Shown here: positions 28,224-37,779 of the stretch, one piece after another
Position numbering within the stretch: position 1 is the first letter of the stretch
Layout: each line of letters starts with the position of its first letter
NCBI GenBank assembly: GCA_037139415.1
Contig: JBAXGN010000008.1
Coordinates: forward strand, 1 to 64,000
Origin: Verrucomicrobiota bacterium
GTDB taxonomy: Bacteria; Verrucomicrobiota; Verrucomicrobiia; Limisphaerales; Fontisphaeraceae
DNA: 64,000 nucleotides
Reading direction: 5' to 3'
The notes under the pieces: generated by a model
The model's database searches: none
What the model was told of the DNA's origin: nothing
Seen by the model: only the letters and a program-made list of their open reading frames with translations
Position numbers and translations under genes: made by a program

Positions 28224-29165
28224 ATGAGTTGGAATCGCAAACACCTGCTCGATATTGAAACTCTTTCGGCTGACGAAATCATTACCGTGCTAGACACCGC
28301 CCGGGCGTTCAAGGCGGTGGGGGCGCGGGCAATCAAGAAAGTCCCGGCGCTCCGGGGCAAGACGGTGATCAACCTTTTTGTAGAACCATCCACCCGCACC
28401 CGTAGCAGTTTTGAATTGGCGGCTCAGCGGCTCAGCGCGGATGTGGTGAATTTTTCCGCCGAGGCATCCTCCCTGAAAAAGGGTGAAACGTTAAAAGACA
28501 CCGTCCGCAACCTGGAAGCCTTGAACGCCGATATTTTCATTATCCGGCATAGTGCCGCCGGTGCGCCTCACTTTATCGCACGCTTCCTCAAGGCCAGTGT
28601 CGTCAACGCCGGAGACGGCGCGCACGAGCATCCCACGCAGGCGCTGCTGGATGTTTTTACCATCCGTGAACGGAAAGGGGGCGTGGCCGGATTGAACGTG
28701 ACCATTCTGGGCGACATCCTATACAGCCGGGTGGCGCGCTCCAACATTTGGGCACTGACCAAACTTGGCGCCAAGGTGACCCTGTGCGGACCCAGCACGC
28801 TGGTTCCAAAAGTGTTTGAGCAAATGGGATGCAAGGTCACCTATGATATGGAAGAAGCGATCGTTTCCGCCGATGTCATCAACCTGCTGCGGATTCAGCA
28901 TGAACGGCAGCGCAAGAGCATGTTCCCCAGTTTGGGTGAATACACCAGTCTGTTTGGCCTCAACAAGAGCCGCTTTGCCCGCACCAAGCCGGATGTCATG
29001 ATCATGCATCCCGGCCCCATCAACCGTGGCGTGGAGATTGACAGCGAAATTGCGGATTGCGAACGCTCGGTCATCCTGGAACAGGTCAACAACGGTCTGG
29101 CGGTGCGTATGGCAGCACTGTTCCTGGTCAATGGCGGCAAAGGTCCGCAAGAAATCGGCGGCTAA
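28224..29165 (+). CDS. pyrB: Aspartate carbamoyltransferase, catalytic subunit
   Basis: The enzyme joins carbamoyl phosphate and aspartate, the committed step of pyrimidine synthesis. The 313-residue protein has the carbamoyl-phosphate motif STRTRSSFE at 56-64, HPTQALLD near 134, and the aspartate-domain motif MHPGPINRG near 257. Length is normal. No pyrI regulatory subunit is adjacent, consistent with the PyrR type of control. pyrC, which usually follows in PyrR operons, is not present; a fluoride channel gene comes next after 16 bases. Confidence 0.97.
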   Translation: MSWNRKHLLDIETLSADEIITVLDTARAFKAVGARAIKKVPALRGKTVINLFVEPSTRTRSSFELAAQRLSADVVNFSAEASSLKKGETLKDTVRNLEALNADIFIIRHSAAGAPHFIARFLKASVVNAGDGAHEHPTQALLDVFTIRERKGGVAGLNVTILGDILYSRVARSNIWALTKLGAKVTLCGPSTLVPKVFEQMGCKVTYDMEEAIVSADVINLLRIQHERQRKSMFPSLGEYTSLFGLNKSRFARTKPDVMIMHPGPINRGVEIDSEIADCERSVILEQVNNGLAVRMAALFLVNGGKGPQEIGG

Positions 29166-29181
29166 CCCCGTCAGCCACGTC

Positions 29182-29571
29182 ATGCAATACTTTTTGGTAG
29201 CCGCAGGCAGCGCAGTGGGCGGACTGGCGCGCTTTTGGATATCCGGCGCCATTGCCAATCGCGTGGGACAGACGTTTCCCTGGGGCACCATCCTCGTCAA
29301 CATCAGCGGATCGTTTTTGATTGGATTCCTGGCCGCGTTGATCAGCACGGAAGGACGCTTGGGCCCCAAGCATCACCAGTTCATTAATCAATTCCTGATG
29401 ATCGGTGTTTGCGGCGGGTACACCACGTTTTCGTCGTTCAGCCTGCAAACCTTAACCTTGGTGCAGGGCGGAGAATGGTTGCAGGCTGGCGCAAACGTGG
29501 GTGTATCCGTAGTCGCCTGCCTGATTGGCGTGTGGCTAGGGCATGTGGCGGGACAACTCGTAAACCGATAG
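29182..29571 (+). CDS. crcB: Fluoride channel FluC/CrcB
   Basis: The 129-residue membrane protein has four hydrophobic segments (about 2-22, 33-52, 66-88, 98-122) and the family motif GGYTTFSSFS in the third helix, with the conserved Asn in VNISGSF. Dimers export fluoride in an antiparallel arrangement. The ATG at 29182 gives the standard length; the open frame runs further upstream inside pyrB but is not used. It follows pyrB by 16 bases and is probably co-transcribed. No fluoride riboswitch is visible upstream. Confidence 0.93.
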   Translation: MQYFLVAAGSAVGGLARFWISGAIANRVGQTFPWGTILVNISGSFLIGFLAALISTEGRLGPKHHQFINQFLMIGVCGGYTTFSSFSLQTLTLVQGGEWLQAGANVGVSVVACLIGVWLGHVAGQLVNR

Positions 29572-29636
29572 GTGACCCATGAAAATTCCTGAAAACGGCA
29601 AATTGCTGCGGATATTTATGCTGATGTATTGAGCCA

Positions 29637-32600
29637 ATGACACCCCTCGAATCTTATCTCACGGAACTGCGCGTCATCCATAGTAGCGGAGCGTCCGTCA
29701 AGGAAGCCTCCGGCTACGGCCCGCTGGCCACGCTGTTGAACGAAATTGGCAAGACGCTCAAACCAAAGGTTCATTGCATTATTCAACTCCAGAACAGCGG
29801 TGCGGGCATGCCTGATGGCGGCCTTTTCACTCCCGACCAACTCAAAAATTGCGATGAAGGCGCGCCACTTCGAGGGCAAAAACCCGCACGAGGCGTCATT
29901 GAAGTTAAAGGCCCGGGGGAGGACCTCGCGCAACTGGCCCAAACCTCGCAGGTGCTTGGTTACCTGAACAACTACGGGCAGGTCTTAATCACCAACTACC
30001 GCGATTTCCGCCTGCTCAAACGCGGGCCGGGTGGTGACATGGAACTGCTCGAAGCCTTCCGACTCGCCGAAGACGAACCCGCCTTCTGGACCGCCGCTTC
30101 GCATCCCCGAAAAACCGCCGATACTTTTGGCGAACGCTTTTCAGAATACCTTAAGCGAGTTCTGCTGCACGCCGCCCCGCTGGATAATCCCAAGGATGTC
30201 GCCTTTTTCCTGGCCTCATACGCCCGTGACGCCCGCGCCCGCGTCGAACACGCCGGGGATCTGCCTGCACTCACCGCCGTCCGCACCGCGCTGGAGGAAG
30301 CCTTGGGCATGAAGTTCGAGGCCGCACAAGGGGAACACTTCTTTCGCTCCACGCTGGTGCAAACGCTCTTTTACGGTGTGTTCTCCGCGTGGGTCCTCTG
30401 GCATAAGGAAAAGCCGCAACGCCGCGATGCCTTTGATTGGAAGGCAGCCGCATGGACGCTTCATGTCCCGATGATCAAGGCCCTGTTTGAACAGGTCGCC
30501 ACCCCCACCAAACTTGGTCCACTCGGTCTGGTGGAAGTGCTGGACTGGACCGCCGCTGCGCTCAACCGGATAGACCGGCTCGCGTTCTTCGAAAAATTCC
30601 TGGAAACTTACGCCGTCCAATACTTTTACGAACCATTCCTCGAAGCCTTCGATCCCAAACTCCGCAAGGAACTCGGGGTGTGGTACACGCCCCCGGAAAT
30701 TGTGCAATACCAGGTCGCCCGCGTGGATACCGTGTTGCGCGAGGAACTAGATATACCCGACGGCCTCGCTGACCCCCGCGTCTTTGTCCTTGATCCCTGC
30801 TGCGGCACCGGTGCGTATCTGGTTGAAGTGCTGCGGAAAATCGTTCACACGATAAAAGTTGAGAAAAGCGAAGGCGCACTCGCCGAATTGGCGGCAAAGG
30901 AAGCGGCACAAAATCGTGTTTTGGGGTTTGAAATCATGCCCGCGCCCTTCGTGGTAGCACATCTGCAAATCGGATTATTGCTGCAAACTTTTGCCGTGCC
31001 GCTGGACGATTCAAAACACGAGCGGGCCGGCATCTTTTTGACCAATTCCCTCACCGGTTGGGATTTTTCTGGAGCAAACCCAAAGCTTGCCAACTGGCCG
31101 GAACTGGAATCGGAACGCAAAGGCGCTGGCAAGGTGAAGCAGGAGAAACCAATTCTCGTCATCCTCGGCAATCCTCCGTACAATGCTTATGCGGGCATCA
31201 GCCCGGATGAAGAACAAGGCATGGTTGAACCATATAAAGCGGGCTTGGTAAAGGATTGGGGCATCAAAAAATTCAACCTCGATGATCTTTATGTCCGGTT
31301 TTTCCGTCTGGCAGAGAGACGCATCGCAGAGAAAACCGGCAAGGGGGTTGTCTGTTATATTTCCAATCATTCGTGGATCAGCGACCCTTCATTTGTCGTG
31401 CTACGTCAACACCTTCTCAATTCATTTGATCGTCTTTGGATTGAAAACATGCACGGGAATCGAAAAATTTCAGAATACGCGCCTGATGGTCGGACAAGTG
31501 AAACAATTTTCGCCTTGGCAGGATCTTCGCCCGGCATTCAGCAAGGCGTAGCCATTTCGCTATGGGTCAAAACCGGTAAGAATCGGAAACCAACGGTCTT
31601 CTTCCGTGATGATTTGAATGATGCAAAAGCGGCAGATAGACGCGCCAAGCTGCTCGATAGCTTGGAAGTTAAGAACTTCAACGCACAATATGAGAAGAGC
31701 CAGCCAAAAAAAGAAAACCGTTTCAGTCTTCGACCATCAGATATAGCGGAGTATTATCTTGATTGGGCTGCCCTTGTTGACCTTTGCGCTGAGCCGCCCA
31801 TAAACGGTCTCATGGAAAAGCGCGGCGGCGCGCTAATAGATATTGATCGGGCCGCTTTAGAAAAGCGGATGAAGTTGTATTATGACCCAACCACAAGTTG
31901 GGATTCGCTCGTAAACGTTAATACTGGATTAACCCAAGATGCCGCCAGATTTAACGCTAAAAGTGCGCGTGAAAAAGTTTTGAAAGCAGAAGGGTATCAA
32001 CCCAACCATCTCCAACGCTATGCGCTTCGCCCGTTTGATACTCGTTGGTGTTATTATAGTTCTGAACGCCCGCTCTGGAATGAACCTCGCCCAAAACTTT
32101 GGGCGCAAAACTGGAATGGTAACGCTTTCTTGATGTGCCGTCCCGCTGGGGTAGCCAGTCCCGAGGGCTTCCCGTTGTTCTACACGACATTGTTAGGCGA
32201 TAACGACTTCCTGCGTGGGCACGCTTATTACTTTCCCCTTGGTCTGCGCTCCGAAGCAAAAAACAAAACAAAGGAACCAGACGATGGCAACGGCGAGTTA
32301 AGCTACATTCTTCAAGAGGCGGCATCGGCCGATTCCGTGGAAATCAAAACCACCGCAAATCTTTCAACCGCCGCGCGCGGTTATCTCGCGAATCTTGGCA
32401 TCAAGAATCCCGATGCGGATACGGATGTGGCATCGCTACTTTGGATGCATGCGCTTGCCATCGGATTCTCCCCCTCGTACCTCACCGAGAACACGGACGG
32501 CATTCGACAGGATTGGCCGCGCATCCCATTGCCGAATTCTAAAGCCGCACTGATTGCTTCTGCCAGATTGGGCAGGCAAATTGCCGCATTACTCGATGCT

Positions 32601-33074
32601 GAAACTACGGTTGAAGGCGTCAATGCCGGTAAACTACGCAACGAATTGAAGTCCATCGCGGTGTTATCATCCAGCGAAAATCTCTCGCTCAGCGCCGGCT
32701 GGGGGCATGCTGGGAAAGAGGGCGTCACTATGCCTGGCAAAGGCAAGCGGTTGACGCGTGATTATCGGATGGACGAGAACAACGGTAAAACCTTCCTGCT
32801 TGGCGCTACCACGCACGATATTTACCTCAATGACACGGCGTATTGGCGTAATGTGCCGGCGAAGGTTTGGGATTACACCATTGGCGGCTATCAGGTCATG
32901 AAAAAATGGCTCAGTTACCGGGAGTTTGCGTTATTGAAACGCCCACTCACGGTGGATGAAGCCCGCGAGGTCACTCACATAGCCCGGCGCCTCGCCGCGC
33001 TCCTCCTGCTGCAACCGGCGCTGGACACGAATTATCAGACGGTGAAAGCGGCTTCGATGCCCTTGCCGAAATAA
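29637..33074 (+). CDS. Single-chain restriction-modification enzyme (type IIG/ISP-like DNA methyltransferase)
   Basis: The 1145-residue protein joins a nuclease-like N-terminus to an adenine DNA methyltransferase. Residues 59-60 PD and 89-91 EVK (RGVIEVKGPG) form a PD-(D/E)xK nuclease motif. The methyltransferase has motif I DPCCGTGAYL near 385 and motif IV GNPPYNAY near 510, typical of N6-adenine methylases. The C-terminal ~450 residues resemble the specificity domain of type ISP enzymes, ending with WDYTIGGYQVMKKWLSYRE. The SF2 helicase domain of full-length ISP enzymes is missing, so it fits a helicase-less type IIG-like architecture. The stretch about 31,250-32,300 is visibly more AT-rich than its flanks, which suggests transfer or target-domain exchange. 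It should recognise a short site, methylate self and cut foreign DNA. Confidence 0.86.
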   Translation: MTPLESYLTELRVIHSSGASVKEASGYGPLATLLNEIGKTLKPKVHCIIQLQNSGAGMPDGGLFTPDQLKNCDEGAPLRGQKPARGVIEVKGPGEDLAQLAQTSQVLGYLNNYGQVLITNYRDFRLLKRGPGGDMELLEAFRLAEDEPAFWTAASHPRKTADTFGERFSEYLKRVLLHAAPLDNPKDVAFFLASYARDARARVEHAGDLPALTAVRTALEEALGMKFEAAQGEHFFRSTLVQTLFYGVFSAWVLWHKEKPQRRDAFDWKAAAWTLHVPMIKALFEQVATPTKLGPLGLVEVLDWTAAALNRIDRLAFFEKFLETYAVQYFYEPFLEAFDPKLRKELGVWYTPPEIVQYQVARVDTVLREELDIPDGLADPRVFVLDPCCGTGAYLVEVLRKIVHTIKVEKSEGALAELAAKEAAQNRVLGFEIMPAPFVVAHLQIGLLLQTFAVPLDDSKHERAGIFLTNSLTGWDFSGANPKLANWPELESERKGAGKVKQEKPILVILGNPPYNAYAGISPDEEQGMVEPYKAGLVKDWGIKKFNLDDLYVRFFRLAERRIAEKTGKGVVCYISNHSWISDPSFVVLRQHLLNSFDRLWIENMHGNRKISEYAPDGRTSETIFALAGSSPGIQQGVAISLWVKTGKNRKPTVFFRDDLNDAKAADRRAKLLDSLEVKNFNAQYEKSQPKKENRFSLRPSDIAEYYLDWAALVDLCAEPPINGLMEKRGGALIDIDRAALEKRMKLYYDPTTSWDSLVNVNTGLTQDAARFNAKSAREKVLKAEGYQPNHLQRYALRPFDTRWCYYSSERPLWNEPRPKLWAQNWNGNAFLMCRPAGVASPEGFPLFYTTLLGDNDFLRGHAYYFPLGLRSEAKNKTKEPDDGNGELSYILQEAASADSVEIKTTANLSTAARGYLANLGIKNPDADTDVASLLWMHALAIGFSPSYLTENTDGIRQDWPRIPLPNSKAALIASARLGRQIAALLDAETTVEGVNAGKLRNELKSIAVLSSSENLSLSAGWGHAGKEGVTMPGKGKRLTRDYRMDENNGKTFLLGATTHDIYLNDTAYWRNVPAKVWDYTIGGYQVMKKWLSYREFALLKRPLTVDEAREVTHIARRLAALLLLQPALDTNYQTVKAASMPLPK

Positions 33075-33122
33075 TAAGTCCTAAAAGCGGGCATAGCCGA
33101 TCAGGTGTTTTCCAAGGCGGGT

Positions 33123-36100
33123 TTATGCGGGCATCACGTCCACGGTCTGTTTGGCATTAAGGAAATGTAGCCACAGATGGCCCAGCGGACGTTGGAAAAT
33201 CCGGCTGAGTGCGATTCCGTAAAGTTGGAGTTGGGGCGCATAGTCGCGGATTTTCTGTTCAAGCTGACCTTTGCGCAACCCATCGGTCTTGAAATCCACC
33301 ACCCAAAGTTCATGAGGCAGCGTCACCACCAAATCCGCAATACCCTGCACCACCATGAATTCGTCTTTTAACGCTTGCAGCGGGAGGGCCAGACCAGCAG
33401 CAAACATATCATCAGCCGTCAATCGCGCGATGAATGGCAATTCGCGATGCACCTGTGCTGGATGACAACGGATTTGCGTGCCTGCCTCGGACTGCCAAAA
33501 CTGGGCCAGTGCTGAAAAATCCAACGCGTCAAATTCAGCCACGGCCAGCAACCCGTTATCCCGCAACTGTTCCGCTGCAAACTTGAGTTCGCCCACGCTG
33601 CCAGTCAGGGTCAGCGGCACATATTGGAGAAAGAGATGATGCGCCCGCCCCCGTTCGGCGGCACTCAACGTTCCCGGACGACTGGCTTCAAATCCTGGGC
33701 GACCACCAAAAGACACCACGCGCGATTCACCTTCTTCCACGGCCAATTGCCGACGCCGCAAGGCGGTGACCGTGGTTTTGGCCGATTCCATGGTGGCTGA
33801 AGTCTGCGGATATTGCCAAAGCAGCCGTTTCTGTAACTCTTCCGGCATGGTAATGTCCGCGAACTCCGCTGGCACCTGCGTTTCAGATCGGACGTCCACT
33901 TCCTCTGGCAGCGCGGGGGCATGGACAACACATTCAAAGTGCGTGGCCTTACCCGAAATCGGCGTATCGTCCTGGTGTTCCAGCGCGCGTAAAATCAAGG
34001 GGGCAATCCAATCAAGCGGTGTGCTGGCCTTAAGTAGTCGCACTGGAGAAACGGGTTTGGCAGCATCTGCGGACCATCGCTCGTTGAGCGTTGTTTCATC
34101 CGCTGTCCCAAAAAGGAGCAACCGTTCAATGGCCCGGGTGCCGGCCACATAGAGCAACCGCAATTCCTCGCCCAAACTTTCCCGTCGCTGGCGTAACGCG
34201 GCCAGATGATGAACAATGCTGGGATAGCGCTGGCCAGTCTGGGGCGGTTTAACCCGAGGACATACCCCATAGGTTTCATCGAGAATAATATCGGCAGTGA
34301 TGTCCTGGAGGTTGAAACGCCCCCCCAAGCCAGTAACCACCACCACCGGGAATTCAAGTCCCTTGCTTTGGTGGATGCTCATCAACCGCACTGCATCCGT
34401 TGCCTTGATGGACGCAGGTTCGGTGTTTACCTCCGCCTCCGACAACGCTTGTACGTGCTCCAGAAAACGAAACAAGCCCTGACGCTGCAAGGGATCAAAC
34501 TGCCGGATCAGCGCCAGCAACCGTTGCACATTGGCGTGACGCTGTTCGCCACGATCCTGCGCGCGGCACCAATCCGCGTAATGCGTTTCATCCAGCACCG
34601 TTTCGAGGCAATCCGACAACGCGCCCTGTCTGGCCAGCACTCGCCAGCGTTCATAATTCTCCAGGAAGCGGCGCACTTTGGTTAAGGCGGGAGACCCTGC
34701 GGCATCGGTTGGACTTTGCCGACACCACTTATTCATCGCAGTCCACAGCCGCGCCTTGCGTTCTGCAAGACGAATCGTCGCTAATTCGTCCAGCGACAGC
34801 CCCACGAGCGGAGAACGCAACACCGTCAGCAGCGGCAAATCCTGCAATGGATTATCCAGCAAACGCATCAAATCCAGCAGGTCCGCCACTTCCTGACTCT
34901 CAAAAAATCCACTCCGCGACGCCACCAGGGGAATTTGGGCACGATCAAATTCCTTGGCATACGCATCCACCCGCGTACGGGGGGAACGCAACAGAATCAC
35001 CACGTCGCTCCATTTCAAGGCCCGGTATATTTTCTCATGGCTGTCCCAGACGTTCGTTTTCTCCTGAATAAACCGCTGTAACCGTTCGGTGATCAATCGT
35101 GCTTCCCGGGCATCCTTTGCCAATTCTTCCATCGGCGCGAGACCGTCGGATTCTGATTCCTCCGGAGGTGCCATGGGTTTCGTCTTGGACGTCACGCAAA
35201 AATGCATTTCGACCCGGCGGCAATCCACTGGATCAGAATCCATGCGCAGCATCGGACGCCCCTCGGGCGCACCGTAGCGCAGGGCGGCATCCTCGTCATA
35301 AACCACTCCGCCCATCTCACTCCGCATCAAGGGCCTGAAAAGCTCGTTGATGAAATGTAAAATGGCTTCATGGCTGCGAAAGTTTTCCGTCAGCGCGATA
35401 ACCCGCCCGCCGCCATCCGTTTGACGCCAACGCGACATGTAACTTTGGAAAATGTGCGGATTGGCCAACCGGAAACGGTAGATGCCTTGTTTTACATCGC
35501 CGACCAGAAACCGGTTGGCCCCCAGTCCCTCGCGGGACAACGCCAGCAGGATGGCATCCTGTGCCTCATTGATATCCTGGTATTCATCCACAAAAACAAG
35601 CCTGAACCGCTCGCGCCAAACCTCGGCCACGGGACTGGGACGCCCCGTCTCGGAGTTCCATAGCAGGCGCAACGCGAATTGCTCGAGGTCGGAAAAATCA
35701 AGCACTGCCTGCTGGCGTTTGCGCTCAGCGTACCGCCCGCTGAATTGCCGGGTAAGCCGAAGGAGCGCGAGCATCTGTGGCCGGCACCAATCCCAATCCT
35801 CTTGGAGTGGATCGGGACCTGGTTTGCCGGGCAGCAGGGCACCATAAAACTTCGCTTCCTGAAAAAGCTTCTCGATGGGTTTGTGATATTTGGTTTTGGT
35901 CTTCTTGGCGAAACTCCAATCCTTGTCGTAATCCTGCACGGTTTGCAGCACCTCCGCCATCTGTTCATCCGACGAGGTTTCGGCCAGCGTGGCCAGTATC
36001 CCGGCGCAGCGGGCGGCATTCAGATTCTCAGCGGGTTCCTGCTGCAATATCGGCATCCACTCGCCACTCCATGCCAACACCCGTTCCCGCAACCAATCCC

Positions 36101-36722
36101 GCCACTGCAACGGTTTCTCCTGCTCGACACATTTAATCTGTCCCGCCAACCAACCGTTTGCATCTCGCAAGGATTGGGCATAGCGATGCAAGCGAAGCGT
36201 CAGGCTGCGAATATCCCGGTCGTTACCGTGGCCGCGTTCGAGAATAAGACGCTGCACCTCCCCGGCCTCCGGATGCTTGCCGGCATAAATTTCTCCCAGC
36301 AGATCATCCAGCACCTCCGCCGCCAGCAATTGGTCCTGCCCGTCTTTCAATACCACCATTTGCGGATCGAGCGACAATTCATAAAAATGACGTCTCACCA
36401 GCTCGTAGCAAAAGCTATGCAATGTTTGAATGTGCGCGGTGTCCAGCAGGGCGATTTGTTCGACAAGATGGACATTTTCAGGGGTGTCGCGCTGACGCTT
36501 CTCCAGCGACTCCCGGATGCGTTTGCGCATTTCCGCCGCCGCCGCCTCGGTAAATGTCACCATCAGCAAACGATCCATCGTCCCCTGCTCTGCCGGGTCC
36601 ATTAACCAAGCCAAACAACGTTCCACCAAGGTGCTCGTCTTGCCCGCGCCTGCTCCCGCCATCACCAGCACATTGCCACGCTGGCGGATGGCTTCCTGTT
36701 GACTTGGAGTGTGGGAGGCCAT
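33123..36722 (-). CDS. AddA/UvrD-like helicase with RecB-type nuclease domain
   Basis: The 1199-residue protein has the superfamily 1 helicase motifs: Walker A MAGAGAGKTSTL at 21-32, motif II VFVDEYQDINEAQ near 375, QSKGLEFPVVVV (motif V region), and VAGTRA (motif VI). The C-terminal nuclease motif GIADLVV ... VVDFKTDGL near 1140 is the RecB/AddA catalytic Asp/Lys site. This matches AddA, the 3'-5' helicase-nuclease subunit of AddAB double-strand-break repair; no addB lies next to it. I chose the ATG at 36722: the frame is open 50 codons further but would overlap the upstream PHP gene. Spacing to that gene is 7 bases, so the two are an operon. Whether an AddB partner is encoded elsewhere cannot be seen. 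Confidence 0.88.
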   Translation of the reverse strand: MASHTPSQQEAIRQRGNVLVMAGAGAGKTSTLVERCLAWLMDPAEQGTMDRLLMVTFTEAAAAEMRKRIRESLEKRQRDTPENVHLVEQIALLDTAHIQTLHSFCYELVRRHFYELSLDPQMVVLKDGQDQLLAAEVLDDLLGEIYAGKHPEAGEVQRLILERGHGNDRDIRSLTLRLHRYAQSLRDANGWLAGQIKCVEQEKPLQWRDWLRERVLAWSGEWMPILQQEPAENLNAARCAGILATLAETSSDEQMAEVLQTVQDYDKDWSFAKKTKTKYHKPIEKLFQEAKFYGALLPGKPGPDPLQEDWDWCRPQMLALLRLTRQFSGRYAERKRQQAVLDFSDLEQFALRLLWNSETGRPSPVAEVWRERFRLVFVDEYQDINEAQDAILLALSREGLGANRFLVGDVKQGIYRFRLANPHIFQSYMSRWRQTDGGGRVIALTENFRSHEAILHFINELFRPLMRSEMGGVVYDEDAALRYGAPEGRPMLRMDSDPVDCRRVEMHFCVTSKTKPMAPPEESESDGLAPMEELAKDAREARLITERLQRFIQEKTNVWDSHEKIYRALKWSDVVILLRSPRTRVDAYAKEFDRAQIPLVASRSGFFESQEVADLLDLMRLLDNPLQDLPLLTVLRSPLVGLSLDELATIRLAERKARLWTAMNKWCRQSPTDAAGSPALTKVRRFLENYERWRVLARQGALSDCLETVLDETHYADWCRAQDRGEQRHANVQRLLALIRQFDPLQRQGLFRFLEHVQALSEAEVNTEPASIKATDAVRLMSIHQSKGLEFPVVVVTGLGGRFNLQDITADIILDETYGVCPRVKPPQTGQRYPSIVHHLAALRQRRESLGEELRLLYVAGTRAIERLLLFGTADETTLNERWSADAAKPVSPVRLLKASTPLDWIAPLILRALEHQDDTPISGKATHFECVVHAPALPEEVDVRSETQVPAEFADITMPEELQKRLLWQYPQTSATMESAKTTVTALRRRQLAVEEGESRVVSFGGRPGFEASRPGTLSAAERGRAHHLFLQYVPLTLTGSVGELKFAAEQLRDNGLLAVAEFDALDFSALAQFWQSEAGTQIRCHPAQVHRELPFIARLTADDMFAAGLALPLQALKDEFMVVQGIADLVVTLPHELWVVDFKTDGLRKGQLEQKIRDYAPQLQLYGIALSRIFQRPLGHLWLHFLNAKQTVDVMPA

Positions 36723-36729
36723 GCAGGGT

Positions 36730-37542
36730 CTAACCGGCAGCATCCAACGGGACCATGGCCGCGCGCCCAGCGGTGAAGCGCCGCCATTCGCGGTAGCCCA
36801 CTGATTTGGCCAGTGCCATCGCCTCGGCAAAATTTGCGCCCACTTCCTCCGGCAAATGGGCATCCGAGCCAAACGTGATCACCACGCCGTGTGCAAAGGC
36901 CATCTCCAGAATCTTCCGGCTGGGATAAATTTCCCGGCATTCTTTGCGCAACCCCGCCGTATTCAACTCGATGGCCACATTCTGGCGGGCCGCGGCGTTT
37001 AGAAAGGTTTCAAACAACGTCGTGCAATCCGCCGCCGGGCGAAACCCAAATTTCTTTGGCAGATCGCAATGGCCAATGATATGGAACAAGCCAGACTCGA
37101 CCGCTTGGGTAAGCCGTTCGTAATACTCGTGCCAAACCGCAAACGTATCCCGTTTCTTCCATTCGGCCAGGCGATTCGGATTATCCACATCCCACCCCCC
37201 GGATATGTAATGCACCGAACCAATAAAATAATCCCAAGGATGACGCGCCCAAAGCTGGTGAATCCACGGTTCCTGTCCGGGCAGATAATCCACTTCCAAT
37301 GCCAGTTTGATGACTAGATCCGGGTGTTCTTGTTTGGCATGGTGCACTTTGGCGACGTACTCATCCAACTGTGACATCCGCATCCGCCAGTCGTCAAAAT
37401 CATCCTGGGGCATGGGGGAATGATCGGAAAAACCAATCTCCGCCAGTCCCAGCGCCTTGGCGCGCGCCGCATACGCCACCGGTTCACCAGTGGCATGACG
37501 GCATAACGGAGTGTGCATGTGATAATCAGCAGGCCATCGCAT
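36730..37542 (-). CDS. PHP-domain histidinol-phosphatase-like protein
   Basis: The 270-residue protein opens with the PHP metal motif ADYHMHTPLCRHA (His8, His10, plus further His) and has FSDHSP near 38, LALEVDYLPG, and GSDAH near 235, all ligand motifs of the HisK/HisJ type histidinol-phosphate phosphatase. In histidine synthesis this enzyme removes phosphate from histidinol phosphate; other PHP family members act on other phosphoesters. It directly precedes the AddA-like gene on the same strand, a pairing without an obvious pathway link. No other his gene is present. Confidence 0.85.
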   Translation of the reverse strand: MRWPADYHMHTPLCRHATGEPVAYAARAKALGLAEIGFSDHSPMPQDDFDDWRMRMSQLDEYVAKVHHAKQEHPDLVIKLALEVDYLPGQEPWIHQLWARHPWDYFIGSVHYISGGWDVDNPNRLAEWKKRDTFAVWHEYYERLTQAVESGLFHIIGHCDLPKKFGFRPAADCTTLFETFLNAAARQNVAIELNTAGLRKECREIYPSRKILEMAFAHGVVITFGSDAHLPEEVGANFAEAMALAKSVGYREWRRFTAGRAAMVPLDAAG

Positions 37543-37779
37543 GGGTCTAGTAAGCCGAAATTAGGGCGCAAGCGAAAGCAAATTCCTTAATTCAATACGG
37601 GCCGCACCGGTTACGGAATATCGCGCATGTGATGATTGCGAAAATGGGTTGATGATCCACGAAAAATACGTCAATATTTGCCGTGGCAATGCTAGAACGA
37701 CTAACTCAGCCCGGACTAGACGGACAAGCGCGGAACAAGGAATCCGCGCAAGCCAGGGCTTTAACCACACTTTGAAGCC

